DNA from: Xanthobacteraceae bacterium
GTDB lineage: Bacteria > Pseudomonadota > Alphaproteobacteria > Rhizobiales > Xanthobacteraceae
Direction: 5' to 3'
NCBI GenBank assembly: GCA_025929595.1
Contig: JAICQA010000177.1
Coordinates: 1-5,978, forward strand
DNA: 5,978 nucleotides
The notes beneath the pieces were generated by a model that had not been told where the DNA came from, searched no databases, and saw only the letters and a list, made by a program, of their open reading frames with translations. Shown piece after piece: positions 1 through 5,790 of this stretch. Within the stretch, counting starts at the first letter, position 1; each line of letters opens with the position of its first letter. A program made the position numbers and the translations under genes.

Positions 1-872
1 GCGCGGAGGTCATCCTGTCGGCGGGAGCAATTCAGTCGCCACAGATACTTCAGTTGTCGGGCATCGGTCCCGCCGCGCTTCTGCGCCAGCACGGAATTCC
101 GGTCGTCGCCGATCTCCCGGGCGTCGGCGAGAATCTGCAAGACCACTACCAGGTGCGCACGATCGTTCAACTCAAGGGCAAGGGCTCGCTCAATGATGCC
201 GTTCGCAACCCGGTCGAGCTGGTGAAGATGGGCCTGCAATGGTTGTTCAAGAGCCGCGGCCCGTTGACGGTCGGTGCGGGCCAGGTCGGCGGCGCTGCCT
301 GCACATCGATCGCAAAAAACGGACGTCCAGACGTTCAATTCAATGTCATGCCGCTCTCGGTCGACAAGCCCGGGATGCCGCTGCACGACTATTCGGGCTT
401 CACCGCGTCGGTCTGGCAGTGCCATCCGCAGTCGCGCGGGCGCATCGCTATTCGCTCGGCGGACCCGTTCGAGCAGCCGAAGATCGAGCCGCGCTATCTC
501 GACACGGAAGTCGACCGCAAGACCGCGGTGGCGGGCGTGCGAATGCTGCGCGAAATTTATCGACAGCCGGCGTTTCGCGACTTGTGGAGCGAAGAGATCG
601 TACCAGGTCCGGCGGCGGAGACCGATGAAGACTTGCTGGATTTTGCCCGGACAGGCGGCGGTACCGTCTTTCATTGCGTCGGGACCTGCCGCATGGGCAA
701 GGACGAATGCGCGGTGGTCGACCCGAACCTGCGTGTACGCGGCGTCGAAGGACTGCGCGTTATCGACGCCTCTGTGATGCCGACGATCACTTCCGCCAAC
801 ACCAATGCAACCGCTCTGATGATCGGCGAAAAGGGCGCGGAACTGATAAGGTCTGCCGCTGCCGCGCGCTAG
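1..872 (+). CDS. GMC-family FAD-dependent oxidoreductase (choline dehydrogenase-like), C-terminal part, 5' end outside window
   Basis: The reading frame is open from the left edge (codons from position 3) to TAG at 870-872 and gives 289 residues, about half of the roughly 530-560 usual for the choline/alcohol dehydrogenase branch of the GMC family. Members oxidise an alcohol to an aldehyde or ketone using FAD. Near the left edge, GAIQSPQILQLSGIG matches the second GMC family signature. Near the end, FHCVGTCRMG carries the conserved active-site His (codon 672-674). It is followed by VDPNLRVRGVEGLRVIDASV and the TSANTNATALMIGEKGAELI block, whose first Asn of NTNA (798-800) is the usual second catalytic position. 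The FAD-binding Rossmann motif must lie outside the window. A TTG at 54 could be read as a start, but it falls inside the signature and is not one. Family assignment is secure; the substrate is not known, and a choline role is only one possibility. The gene converges on tRNA-Gln with a 10-nt gap. Confidence 0.93.
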   Translation, partial: AEVILSAGAIQSPQILQLSGIGPAALLRQHGIPVVADLPGVGENLQDHYQVRTIVQLKGKGSLNDAVRNPVELVKMGLQWLFKSRGPLTVGAGQVGGAACTSIAKNGRPDVQFNVMPLSVDKPGMPLHDYSGFTASVWQCHPQSRGRIAIRSADPFEQPKIEPRYLDTEVDRKTAVAGVRMLREIYRQPAFRDLWSEEIVPGPAAETDEDLLDFARTGGGTVFHCVGTCRMGKDECAVVDPNLRVRGVEGLRVIDASVMPTITSANTNATALMIGEKGAELIRSAAAAR

Positions 873-882
873 GCGCCGGTGC

Positions 883-957
883 TGGCTGGGGCGCCTGGAT
901 TCGAACCAGGGAATGCCGGAATCAAAATCCGGTGCCTTACCACTTGGCTACGCCCCA
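883..957 (-). tRNA. tRNA-Gln (anticodon UUG)
   Basis: Read on the minus strand, the acceptor arms TGGGGCG (957-951) and CGCCCCA (893-887) pair fully. The D arm is GCC/GGC, the anticodon stem is CCGGA/TCCGG around loop TTTTGAT, and the T arm is CCTGG/CCAGG around TTCGAAT. The anticodon TTG is complementary to 923-925. A U1-A72 first pair and a G discriminator base (complement of 886) fit glutamine tRNA identity as known in E. coli. The 3' CCA is encoded (883-885). The gene lies 108 nt downstream of tRNA-Pro on the same strand and could share a transcript with it. A CTATAT sequence at 1009-1014 (minus) could be a -10 element of its own, but no matching -35 is visible. Confidence 0.97.
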
Positions 958-964
958 TCCGTGC

Positions 965-993
965 GCGCGGATGTCCGCGCAGATCGCTGCGCG
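965..993. repeat. Overlapping inverted repeats in the spacer between the two tRNAs
   Basis: Two perfect 7-bp inverted repeats share bases and cannot form together. The first is GCGCGGA (965-971) with TCCGCGC (974-980), loop TG. The second is CGCGCAG (976-982) with CTGCGCG (987-993), loop ATCG. They lie just upstream of the tRNA-Gln 5' end on the minus strand, so they would be in its leader RNA. No T-run follows on either strand, so a terminator is unlikely. High GC content makes short palindromes common, so a function is uncertain. Confidence 0.5.
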
Positions 994-1024
994 CGGTTCG
1001 GGCACTGCATATAGGCTCCGCGTT

Positions 1025-1047
1025 AAAAAAGGTAGCCGCCGCGGGCG
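1025..1047 (-). terminator. Possible weak terminator after tRNA-Pro
   Basis: On the minus strand downstream of tRNA-Pro there is a short GC hairpin, CGCC-CGC-GGCG (1047-1037), then six bases, then a run of six T (1030-1025). The stem is only 4 bp and does not abut the T-run, so this is a weak intrinsic terminator at best. Together with the -10-like CTATAT just beyond it (1014-1009), it would fit separate transcription of the two tRNAs. Confidence 0.3.
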
Positions 1048-1065
1048 CCGGATTGTGCGGGAAAC

Positions 1066-1142
1066 TGGTCGGAGCGGCAGGATTCGAACCTGCGACCCCC
1101 TGCTCCCGAAGCAGGTGCGCTACCGGGCTGCGCTACGCTCCG
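1066..1142 (-). tRNA. tRNA-Pro (anticodon CGG)
   Basis: Read on the minus strand, acceptor arms CGGAGCG (1142-1136) and CGCTCCG (1076-1070) pair fully. The D stem is GCGC/GCGC, the anticodon stem is CCTGC/GCAGG around TTCGGGA, and the T arm is GCAGG/CCTGC around TTCGAAT. The anticodon CGG is complementary to 1106-1108. The C1-G72 pair and A73 (complement of 1069) are typical of bacterial proline tRNA. CCA is encoded at 1066-1068. The 5' end is 46 nt past the stop of the TRAP permease gene, so it either has its own promoter near 1164-1192 or is transcribed through from the operon. Confidence 0.97.
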
Positions 1143-1163
1143 ACTGGATCGATCGAGGGCGTT

Positions 1164-1192
1164 GCTCTAGCAGGACGATCCGGGCCCTTCAA
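1164..1192 (-). promoter_or_regulatory. Candidate promoter of tRNA-Pro
   Basis: On the minus strand, TTGAAG (1192-1187) is followed after 17 nt by TAGAGC (1169-1164), which ends 21 nt before the tRNA-Pro 5' end. The -35 overlaps the stop codon of the TRAP permease gene. The -35 is a fair match to TTGACA, while the -10 matches TATAAT at only three of six positions. The spacing and position are right for a tRNA promoter, but the sequence match is modest. Confidence 0.3.
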
Positions 1193-3159
1193 GCCGCCGT
1201 TCTGCCGCGATCCGCGGGCCCGGTTTCCAGCGCCACGCGGCCCCGGCTTCGCTCGGCATATTCCCGCCCGAGCAGCAGCGCACCGAACACGAGCCCCGCG
1301 ACGTTGCCGTAGATGACATATTCGGACAGCGCGAGCGGTGCGAGAAGCGCCGCGCCCGCGGCGGCATAGGCCACGCGCATCAACCAGCCGATCGGCCGCA
1401 GGCTGTAGCCGACGACGCCCATCGACATCAGCCAGATGCCGCCGAGTGCCGTCACGAAATCGAAGGCGATATAGAGGGGGTTGCCGTCCATGATCAGTGT
1501 CGGGGAGTAAACGAACAGGAACGGGACGATGTAAGCCACCCAGCCGAAGCGCATGGCTTCAAAGCCGGTGCGAACCGGGTCGGTCTTGGCGATGCTGGCG
1601 GCGGCGAAGGCGGCGACGGCAACCGGCGGCGTGACGAACGACATCATGCCGAAATAGAGAACGAACATGTGCGCCGCGAGCGGCATGACGCCCGCCTCCG
1701 ACAGCGCGGGCGCGATCAAGGCCGCGAGCAGCACATAGACGGCAACCGTCGGCATGCCCATGCCGAGGATGGTTGAGATGACCGCCGCCAGCACGAGCAG
1801 CAGCAGAAGACTGTGCTTGGCGAAGGTGACAAGGATCAGCGTAAGGCCGAAGGCAAGACCGGTGACGGCCAGCACGCCGATCACGATGCCGGCGCCGCAG
1901 CAGATCATGATGATGTCGAGCACACCGTAGCCGGTGCGGCGGACCGCGCCGACGAGTGCGGAAAACTTCGGCCGCTTGCCGCGATAGCCGAAAATGAACG
2001 TGCACAGGAGCAGCGTGACGCAGGAATAGAGCGCGGCCTCCTCGGCCTGTAAATTCATCCAGAACAGGGCATAGACCAGCGTGGCGAACGGCAGCGTGAA
2101 GTGCCAGCCATGACGGAGCACGAACAGCACGCGCGGAATGAGCGACTCTTCGATGCGCGCGATGCCGGCGCGCGCGGCTTCCAGATCGGAGACGATGAAC
2201 AGCACCGCAAAATAGAGGATGGCTGGAATGGCGGCGGCCACCATCACCTCGCCGTAGGAGATCTGCAGAAATTCCGCCATGACGAAGGCGGCCGCACCCA
2301 TCACGGGCGGCATGATGCTGCCCCCGGTGGAGGCGACCGCTTCGATCGCGGCCGCCTGATATTTCTTGTAGCCGGCGCGGATCATCATCGGGATCGTGAC
2401 GATGCCGCCGGAGACGACGTTGGCCACCGCGCTGCCCGAGATCGTGCCGAACAGCGCCGAGCTCACCACCGCGATCTTGGCCGAGCCGCCGCGATAGCGG
2501 CCCATCGTGGCGACCGAAATGTCGTTGAAGAACTCGCCGCCGCCGGTGGCGTCGAGCAGGTTGCCGAACAGGACGAAGGCGATGACGATCGTGGCCGCGA
2601 TCATGATCGGCGTGCCGAGGACTGCGTTCGAGTCGAAGCCGAGATAGTAGATGAGCTGCATCGCGCCGGTTTCGCGCGCCGACATGATGCCCGGGATCAG
2701 ATGCCCGAGCAGTCCGTAAGCGATAAAGACCAGGACGGTGACGACGAGCGGCCAGCCGACCGTGCGGCGAATGCCTTCAAGTGCCAGCACGACAACGACC
2801 GCTGAGGCGATCAAGCCGTCGAGCGGCGCAAAGAACATCTGCGTGCCAAGATCGACGAAATTGACCGCGATATAGCCAGCAGCGGCGAAGCCCGTGAGGC
2901 CGGCCAGGATGTCATACCAGGGCGGAACGGCGCGCGGCTCGCCTACGCGCGCAGGCACGCCGAAGAACAGCAGCAGAAAAGCGAGCGCGAGAATGCCCGA
3001 GACGTACTGCTCCATGAACAGGACGAGCCCGACCATGCGATAGAGGTCGACTGCCCAGGCAACGGACGCGGCGACGAGCAGGATCGCGAGCGCCGAATTG
3101 AGCTGCAAAAAGAACCGGGCCCCTGCGGGACCCGGTGCCGTTTCATGCGTGGTGCTCAT
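1189..3159 (-). CDS. TRAP transporter fused permease (DctQ-like plus DctM-like), TAXI-associated
   Basis: This 656-residue polytopic membrane protein has the length and layout of fused TRAP permeases, in which the small 4TM (Q) and large 12TM (M) subunits form one chain. It should import the ligand of the neighbouring binding protein using an ion gradient across the inner membrane. Hydrophobic stretches recur from about residue 18 to 156 (Q-like part) and 178 to 635 (M-like part plus C-terminal helices). Two family hallmarks are visible: residues 238-298, containing GTISGSAVANVVSGG, AIEAVASTGGSIMPPVMGAA and AEFL, and residues 464-525, containing LGMGMPTVAVYVLLAALIAP and FVTPPVAVAAFAAASIA. The TGA stop is at 1191-1189. 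The ATG at 3159-3157 lies 15 nt after the binding-protein stop, and its upstream sequence GGCCGGCGGCTCC is a poor Shine-Dalgarno, so translational coupling is likely. The family call is firm; the substrate cannot be read from the permease. Confidence 0.95.
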   Translation of the reverse strand: MSTTHETAPGPAGARFFLQLNSALAILLVAASVAWAVDLYRMVGLVLFMEQYVSGILALAFLLLFFGVPARVGEPRAVPPWYDILAGLTGFAAAGYIAVNFVDLGTQMFFAPLDGLIASAVVVVLALEGIRRTVGWPLVVTVLVFIAYGLLGHLIPGIMSARETGAMQLIYYLGFDSNAVLGTPIMIAATIVIAFVLFGNLLDATGGGEFFNDISVATMGRYRGGSAKIAVVSSALFGTISGSAVANVVSGGIVTIPMMIRAGYKKYQAAAIEAVASTGGSIMPPVMGAAAFVMAEFLQISYGEVMVAAAIPAILYFAVLFIVSDLEAARAGIARIEESLIPRVLFVLRHGWHFTLPFATLVYALFWMNLQAEEAALYSCVTLLLCTFIFGYRGKRPKFSALVGAVRRTGYGVLDIIMICCGAGIVIGVLAVTGLAFGLTLILVTFAKHSLLLLLVLAAVISTILGMGMPTVAVYVLLAALIAPALSEAGVMPLAAHMFVLYFGMMSFVTPPVAVAAFAAASIAKTDPVRTGFEAMRFGWVAYIVPFLFVYSPTLIMDGNPLYIAFDFVTALGGIWLMSMGVVGYSLRPIGWLMRVAYAAAGAALLAPLALSEYVIYGNVAGLVFGALLLGREYAERSRGRVALETGPADRGRTAA

Positions 3160-3174
3160 GGAGCCGCCGGCCGA

Positions 3175-4137
3175 TCACTTCGGCCAGAGCCCCTTCTCCT
3201 TGTAGTATTTGATCGCGCCCGGATGATACTCGGCGAGATCGGTCTTCTTCGCCATGCCGCCGGCCGCAAAGCCGCGCAGCGCGGGCGTGCTTTTCGCGAC
3301 CGCTTCGGCGTTCTCGTGCAGAAGTTTGGTCACGCGATAGACGACATCCTCCGGCGCGTTGGCATGCGTCACCATGGTGGCGTCGTAGGCCATGATCCCC
3401 GTCGGCGCCTCGATGCCGGCAACGCCCTTGGCAGGCTGCACCTCCAGGACATAGGCGGGCGGGAAATGCTTCTTGAAAGCCGCCTTGGTCGCTGCGTTGT
3501 CGTCGAGGTCGAGCGCGCGCAGGCCGCCGACCGAGGCGTCGACTTCCGTCACTTTGGCCGAGCCGACGGCGAACAGGAAGGCGTCCGTCTTGCCGGCGGC
3601 GAAATCGTCGGCGCCGCGCACAACGGTCGGCACCGGGACCTGCGTGACGTCGGATTCCTTCAGGCCCACCGCGTCGAGATGCGACAGCCAGAGCGGCATG
3701 ATGATATTCTGCTGGGCGAAACCCCAACCGAGACGCTGCCCCTTGAGATCGGCGAGCTTTTTGATCGGCGAGTCCTTCTTTACAAAAATCGCCGAACGCA
3801 GCGGGCCGGTGATGGTGACCAGCCGCAGGTTCGAATTCTTCTTGCCCTTGAAGAAATCCTCGCCCTCGAGCGCGAGGTGAAGCTCATAGATGTTGCAGAG
3901 ACCGAACTCGATCTGGCCGGCATTGATCGCCGGCAAGTGGATGTTCGGGCTCGCGAAGGGCTGAATGCGGACTTCGATCTTGCCCTTCTCCAGCAAGATC
4001 GGCGCCATGGCCGAACCTTGCGTATGATAGAGCGAGCCCGCAGAGCTCGTCGCCATGCCGACGGTCTGGGCCGACGCCGCGCCCGCCGCGAACAACAGCG
4101 CCGCGCCGAGGGCGGGCGCAATAAGTTTGGACACCAT
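3175..4137 (-). CDS. TAXI-family TRAP transporter solute-binding protein, periplasmic
   Basis: The product has 320 residues, the usual TAXI length. It starts with a clear Sec signal peptide: basic MVSK, a hydrophobic core (about residues 5-20), and cleavage probably after ASA (residue 23), before QTVGMATSSAGS. The mature N-terminus carries the ligand-lobe pattern GSLYHTQGSAMAPILLEKGK, then IQPFASPNIHLPAINAGQIE, and the C-terminus ends in YYKEKGLWPK, all typical of the family. It should bind a small solute, usually an organic acid, and deliver it to the fused permease encoded next. I chose the ATG at 4137-4135 because GGGAGG (4150-4145) lies 7 nt upstream and because the signal peptide then begins directly. 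The frame extends in-frame to an ATG at 4200, but that would put 21 polar residues ahead of the signal. The gene is 116 nt downstream of the dioxygenase stop. The ligand is unknown. Confidence 0.94.
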   Translation of the reverse strand: MVSKLIAPALGAALLFAAGAASAQTVGMATSSAGSLYHTQGSAMAPILLEKGKIEVRIQPFASPNIHLPAINAGQIEFGLCNIYELHLALEGEDFFKGKKNSNLRLVTITGPLRSAIFVKKDSPIKKLADLKGQRLGWGFAQQNIIMPLWLSHLDAVGLKESDVTQVPVPTVVRGADDFAAGKTDAFLFAVGSAKVTEVDASVGGLRALDLDDNAATKAAFKKHFPPAYVLEVQPAKGVAGIEAPTGIMAYDATMVTHANAPEDVVYRVTKLLHENAEAVAKSTPALRGFAAGGMAKKTDLAEYHPGAIKYYKEKGLWPK

Positions 4138-4253
4138 GCTGAAACCTCCCTGTGACCCGGCGGGTTGACCCCGCTCGAATGGATGCAAAGTGAACCGCAT
4201 CCACCTGACGCGCGCAACCGGGCGTTTTGCGCAGGGAGCGTTTCCCGAACGCG
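4138..4253 (-). other. Intergenic region between dioxygenase and TAXI genes
   Basis: This 116-nt gap directly follows the dioxygenase stop. It begins with a small hairpin on the minus strand, GCGTT-CGGGA-AACGC (4252-4238), with no T-run after it. Nearer the TAXI gene are two copies of TGACCC on the plus strand (4153-4158 and 4166-4171, 13 nt apart) and an ACCCG-G-CGGGT inverted repeat between them. I found no convincing -35/-10 pair. The gap is long for a tight operon, so a second promoter or an RNA-processing site is possible. Confidence 0.35.
4145..4150 (-). promoter_or_regulatory. Ribosome binding site deciding the TAXI start
   Basis: GGGAGG on the minus strand, within CAGGGAGGTTTCAGC, lies 7 nt before the ATG at 4137-4135. 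It supports that start over the longer in-frame ATG at 4200. Confidence 0.85.
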
Positions 4254-5222
4254 CTACTTGCGCTCGAACTGGCGCTGCGCGCGGCTTTTGTCGAAGCTCG
4301 AGAGCGGCGGCATCTTGAACTTGCGCAGTTCAGACGTCTTAGCCGCCTCGCTCGCGCCGACCGGGCGGTCGCCCTTGACCGTCACGCGCTCCATCAGGCG
4401 CCGCTGCGGATAGTAGTCGTGCACCGCGGCATGCTGGGCGGAACGGTTGTCCCAGAACACCAGCATGTCGGGCTCCCAGCGGTGCCGGTACTGAATTTCA
4501 TTGATGGCGGTGAGGCGGAACAGCGTGTCGAGCAGCGCGCGGCTCTCGCGTTCCTCCATTCCCTTGATGAACAGCGTGAACTGCGGATTGACGAAGACCG
4601 CCTTCTTGCCGGTCACGGGATGGACGCGCACCACCGGGTGAACGACCGGCCGGTAGATCTCCTCGAAGTGCCGCAGCTTCTTCCAGCCTTCCTCGCTCTC
4701 GGCAAAGAGCGCCTTGAACGGTTTGAAGTCATGCACCGCTTCCAGACCCGAGATGAAATGCTGCATGCGGTCGGACAGACTGTCATAGGCCGCGGTCATG
4801 CTGCAAAACATCGTGTCGCCGCCGAGCTCCGGCACGATCTTGGAGCAGAGCATGGTGCCCATCGGCGGTTCCTCGCGGAAGGTTTCGTCGGTATGCCAGA
4901 CGTCGGTCGCGGCCGGCGGATTGCCTTCCTTGTTGTCATAGACGATCAACTCGGGATTGGCGGCCGCGTTGGTCGAGAACGGATGCACCGTCAGCTCGCC
5001 GAAATAACGCCCGAAGCGCATCAGGTCGTCGGAGCCGATCTTCTGGTTCGGCAGCACGATCACCTCATATTGCGCGTGCGCCTGTTTGAGGGCTTCGACC
5101 GTCGCCGCATCGAGCGGCTTGGTGAGATCGATGCCGGTGATCTCGGCGCCGAGAAAGACGCCCACGCGCTTGATGCGGAGCGGCGAATCCGTAGCCGTCG
5201 CGAGCGAAGCGGACTTGCTCAT
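4254..5222 (-). CDS. TauD/TfdA-family Fe(II)/2-oxoglutarate-dependent dioxygenase
   Basis: The 322-residue product should couple oxidative decarboxylation of 2-oxoglutarate to hydroxylation of a small, usually anionic substrate in the cytoplasm. The iron facial triad is visible: His110 and Asp112 in WHTDETF, and His264 in WDNRSAQHAAVHDY. Arg275 and Arg279 in QRRLMERVTVKGDRP sit at the spacing of the 2-oxoglutarate-binding arginines of TauD. HPVVRVHPVTGKKAVFVN (195-212) is another family block. It is about 40 residues longer than E. coli TauD, with a basic polar tail after GDRP (285-322). I chose the ATG at 5222-5220, 6 nt after GGGAGG (5234-5229). The in-frame ATG at 5228 directly abuts that site and is less likely, and the longer frame to 5291 has no good site. 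Stop is TAG at 4256-4254. It is the first gene of the dioxygenase-TAXI-TRAP cluster. The substrate is unknown, and taurine is unlikely from the pocket residues. Confidence 0.93.
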   Translation of the reverse strand: MSKSASLATATDSPLRIKRVGVFLGAEITGIDLTKPLDAATVEALKQAHAQYEVIVLPNQKIGSDDLMRFGRYFGELTVHPFSTNAAANPELIVYDNKEGNPPAATDVWHTDETFREEPPMGTMLCSKIVPELGGDTMFCSMTAAYDSLSDRMQHFISGLEAVHDFKPFKALFAESEEGWKKLRHFEEIYRPVVHPVVRVHPVTGKKAVFVNPQFTLFIKGMEERESRALLDTLFRLTAINEIQYRHRWEPDMLVFWDNRSAQHAAVHDYYPQRRLMERVTVKGDRPVGASEAAKTSELRKFKMPPLSSFDKSRAQRQFERK

Positions 5223-5228
5223 GGGCAT

Positions 5229-5234
5229 CCTCCC
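5229..5234 (-). promoter_or_regulatory. Ribosome binding site deciding the dioxygenase start
   Basis: GGGAGG on the minus strand is followed at once by ATGCCCATGAGC. Normal spacing (6 nt) favours the second ATG (5222-5220); the first (5228-5226) has zero spacing. Confidence 0.8.
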
Positions 5235-5258
5235 TGAAACGGAATTTGCTGTCCGCAG

Positions 5259-5287
5259 ACTATCCGCCAGGCGCCTGTGCCCGGCAA
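5259..5287 (-). promoter_or_regulatory. Candidate sigma-70-type promoter of the dioxygenase-TAXI-TRAP cluster
   Basis: On the minus strand, TTGCCG (5287-5282) and GATAGT (5264-5259) are separated by exactly 17 nt, each matching four of six consensus bases. Transcription would start near 5252, giving a leader of about 30 nt that includes the GGGAGG ribosome site. The spacer holds the perfect 10-bp palindrome CAGGCGCCTG (5268-5277), which could be an operator. The -35 lies inside one arm of a 13-bp inverted repeat. This is the best candidate in the gap, but it was judged by eye. Confidence 0.45.
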
Positions 5288-5353
5288 GCATGAAAGACTC
5301 GCGGGCGACAGACCACGCTTCGCAGCCGCGACGGAACGCGGCTTGCCGGGCAC
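5277..5353. repeat. Perfect 13-bp inverted repeat with 51-nt loop between dioxygenase and cold-shock genes
   Basis: GTGCCCGGCAAGC at 5277-5289 is the exact reverse complement of GCTTGCCGGGCAC at 5341-5353. Pairing can continue outward, with a small bulge, through CCTGT (5274-5278) and ACAGG (5355-5359). The left arm contains the predicted -35 of the dioxygenase promoter. The element could be a REP-like dispersed palindrome, a binding site, or the stem of a large RNA hairpin in read-through transcripts from the cold-shock gene. The repeat itself is certain; its role is not. Confidence 0.8.
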
Positions 5354-5359
5354 GACAGG

Positions 5360-5379
5360 GCGCGCGGCAGGCCGCGCGC
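5360..5379 (-). terminator. Possible terminator of the cold-shock gene (GC hairpin without T-run)
   Basis: GCGCGCGGC (5360-5368) and GCCGCGCGC (5371-5379) form a perfect 9-bp inverted repeat with only AG between them. It begins 12 nt past the cold-shock stop codon on the minus strand. No T-run follows (the minus strand continues CCTGTCGTGCCC), so it is either a T-less terminator, a 3'-end stabiliser, or chance in GC-rich DNA. Confidence 0.45.
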
Positions 5380-5391
5380 GGACTCAGCGGA

Positions 5392-5598
5392 TCAGCCGGC
5401 CTTCAGATTGCCGGCCGCGGTCCTGCCGCGATCGGTCGTGACGACGTCGTAGGTGACCTTCTGCCCTTCGTTCAACGTGGACAGGCCGGCCTGCTCGACT
5501 GCGCTGATATGGACGAACACGTCCTTGCCGCCATCGGACGGCTGGATGAATCCGTAGCCCTTCTGCCCGTTGAACCACTTCACAGTACCGCTAGCCAT
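5392..5598 (-). CDS. Cold-shock domain protein (CspA family)
   Basis: The 68-residue product is one cold-shock domain, a small OB-fold that binds single-stranded RNA or DNA and acts as an RNA chaperone in the cytoplasm. It has the typical opening MASGTVKWFN, the RNP1 motif KGYGFI (residues 13-18) and the RNP2 motif VFVHI (27-31). The aromatic nucleic-acid-contact residues Trp8, Phe9, Tyr15, Phe17, Phe28 and His30 are present. The ATG at 5598-5596 is chosen because AAGGA (5610-5606) lies 7 nt upstream and the protein then starts exactly as the family does; the frame extends to 5637 but adds 13 non-homologous residues. Alphaproteobacteria usually carry several paralogues, so the exact csp name and cold inducibility cannot be given. 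It is transcribed toward the dioxygenase cluster, 169 nt away, and is probably a separate unit. Confidence 0.96.
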   Translation of the reverse strand: MASGTVKWFNGQKGYGFIQPSDGGKDVFVHISAVEQAGLSTLNEGQKVTYDVVTTDRGRTAAGNLKAG

Positions 5599-5763
5599 CG
5601 ATCTTTCCTTCGGGTATTGCGCGCAAGCACGCGGCACCGCCGGAATCGCGCAGCCTCAATACTTCCGGATTGTCAGGGAGACGCCTTGCGAGTGACGCCA
5701 TTGCAAGCGAGGCCATTCAGGACGCAGCGGCCCCGATGCCGCGGGCCGATGCTCGGTTGCGAC
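5599..5763 (-). other. Upstream region and leader of the cold-shock gene
   Basis: This stretch between the upstream terminator and the cold-shock start should hold the promoter and 5' leader. I found no -35/-10 pair that I would defend. CTTGC/GCAAG form a loose inverted repeat (5684-5688 with 5702-5706), and the heptamer GCATCGG occurs twice on the minus strand, 14 nt apart (about 5733-5753). I saw no protein-coding frame here that outweighs the antisense noise of GC-rich DNA. Confidence 0.3.
5606..5610 (-). promoter_or_regulatory. Ribosome binding site of the cold-shock gene
   Basis: AAGGA within GAAGGAAAGATCG on the minus strand, 7 nt before the ATG at 5598-5596. It fixes the short 68-residue start. 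Confidence 0.8.
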
Positions 5764-5790
5764 AAAAAATCAGAACCCAATCGGGTGCTG
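5764..5790 (-). terminator. Rho-independent terminator upstream of the cold-shock gene
   Basis: On the minus strand, CAGCACCC (5790-5783), loop GATT, and GGGTTCTG (5778-5771) form an 8-position stem with one C-T mismatch. It is followed by A and then six T (5769-5764). This is the clearest intrinsic terminator in the window. It begins 65 nt after the stop of the partial frame that enters from the right edge, which supports that frame being a real gene. A second, perfectly matching partner for the 3' arm lies at 5831-5838. Confidence 0.75.

Noticed and set aside
1..872. Assigning the GMC protein to choline or betaine metabolism
   Set aside because: Only the C-terminal half is visible and many GMC paralogues with different alcohols share these motifs; no bet genes are nearby.
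883..1142. Possible integrative-element attachment site at the tRNA genes
   Set aside because: Both tRNAs are complete, no integrase gene is present, and I saw no second copy of a tRNA 3' end in the window beyond the normally shared T-loop sequence.
674..1316. Two plus-strand open frames running through both tRNA genes
   Set aside because: Translated antisense tRNA gives the familiar false GFEPG and GFEPATP-type strings; the two tRNA cloverleafs explain the sequence.
2101..2805. Plus-strand open frame opposite the TRAP permease, very rich in Asp, His and Arg
   Set aside because: Complement of hydrophobic membrane-helix codons; no independent start signal or motif.
3145..4155. Long open frame on the plus strand opposite the TAXI gene (336 codons)
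   Set aside because: Antisense shadow: rich in Arg, His, Gly and Asp with no recognisable fold, while the opposite strand carries a signal peptide and family motifs.
4227..5237. Long open frame on the plus strand opposite the dioxygenase gene (336 codons)
   Set aside because: Same composition artefact of GC-rich codons; the minus strand has the full iron-binding triad.
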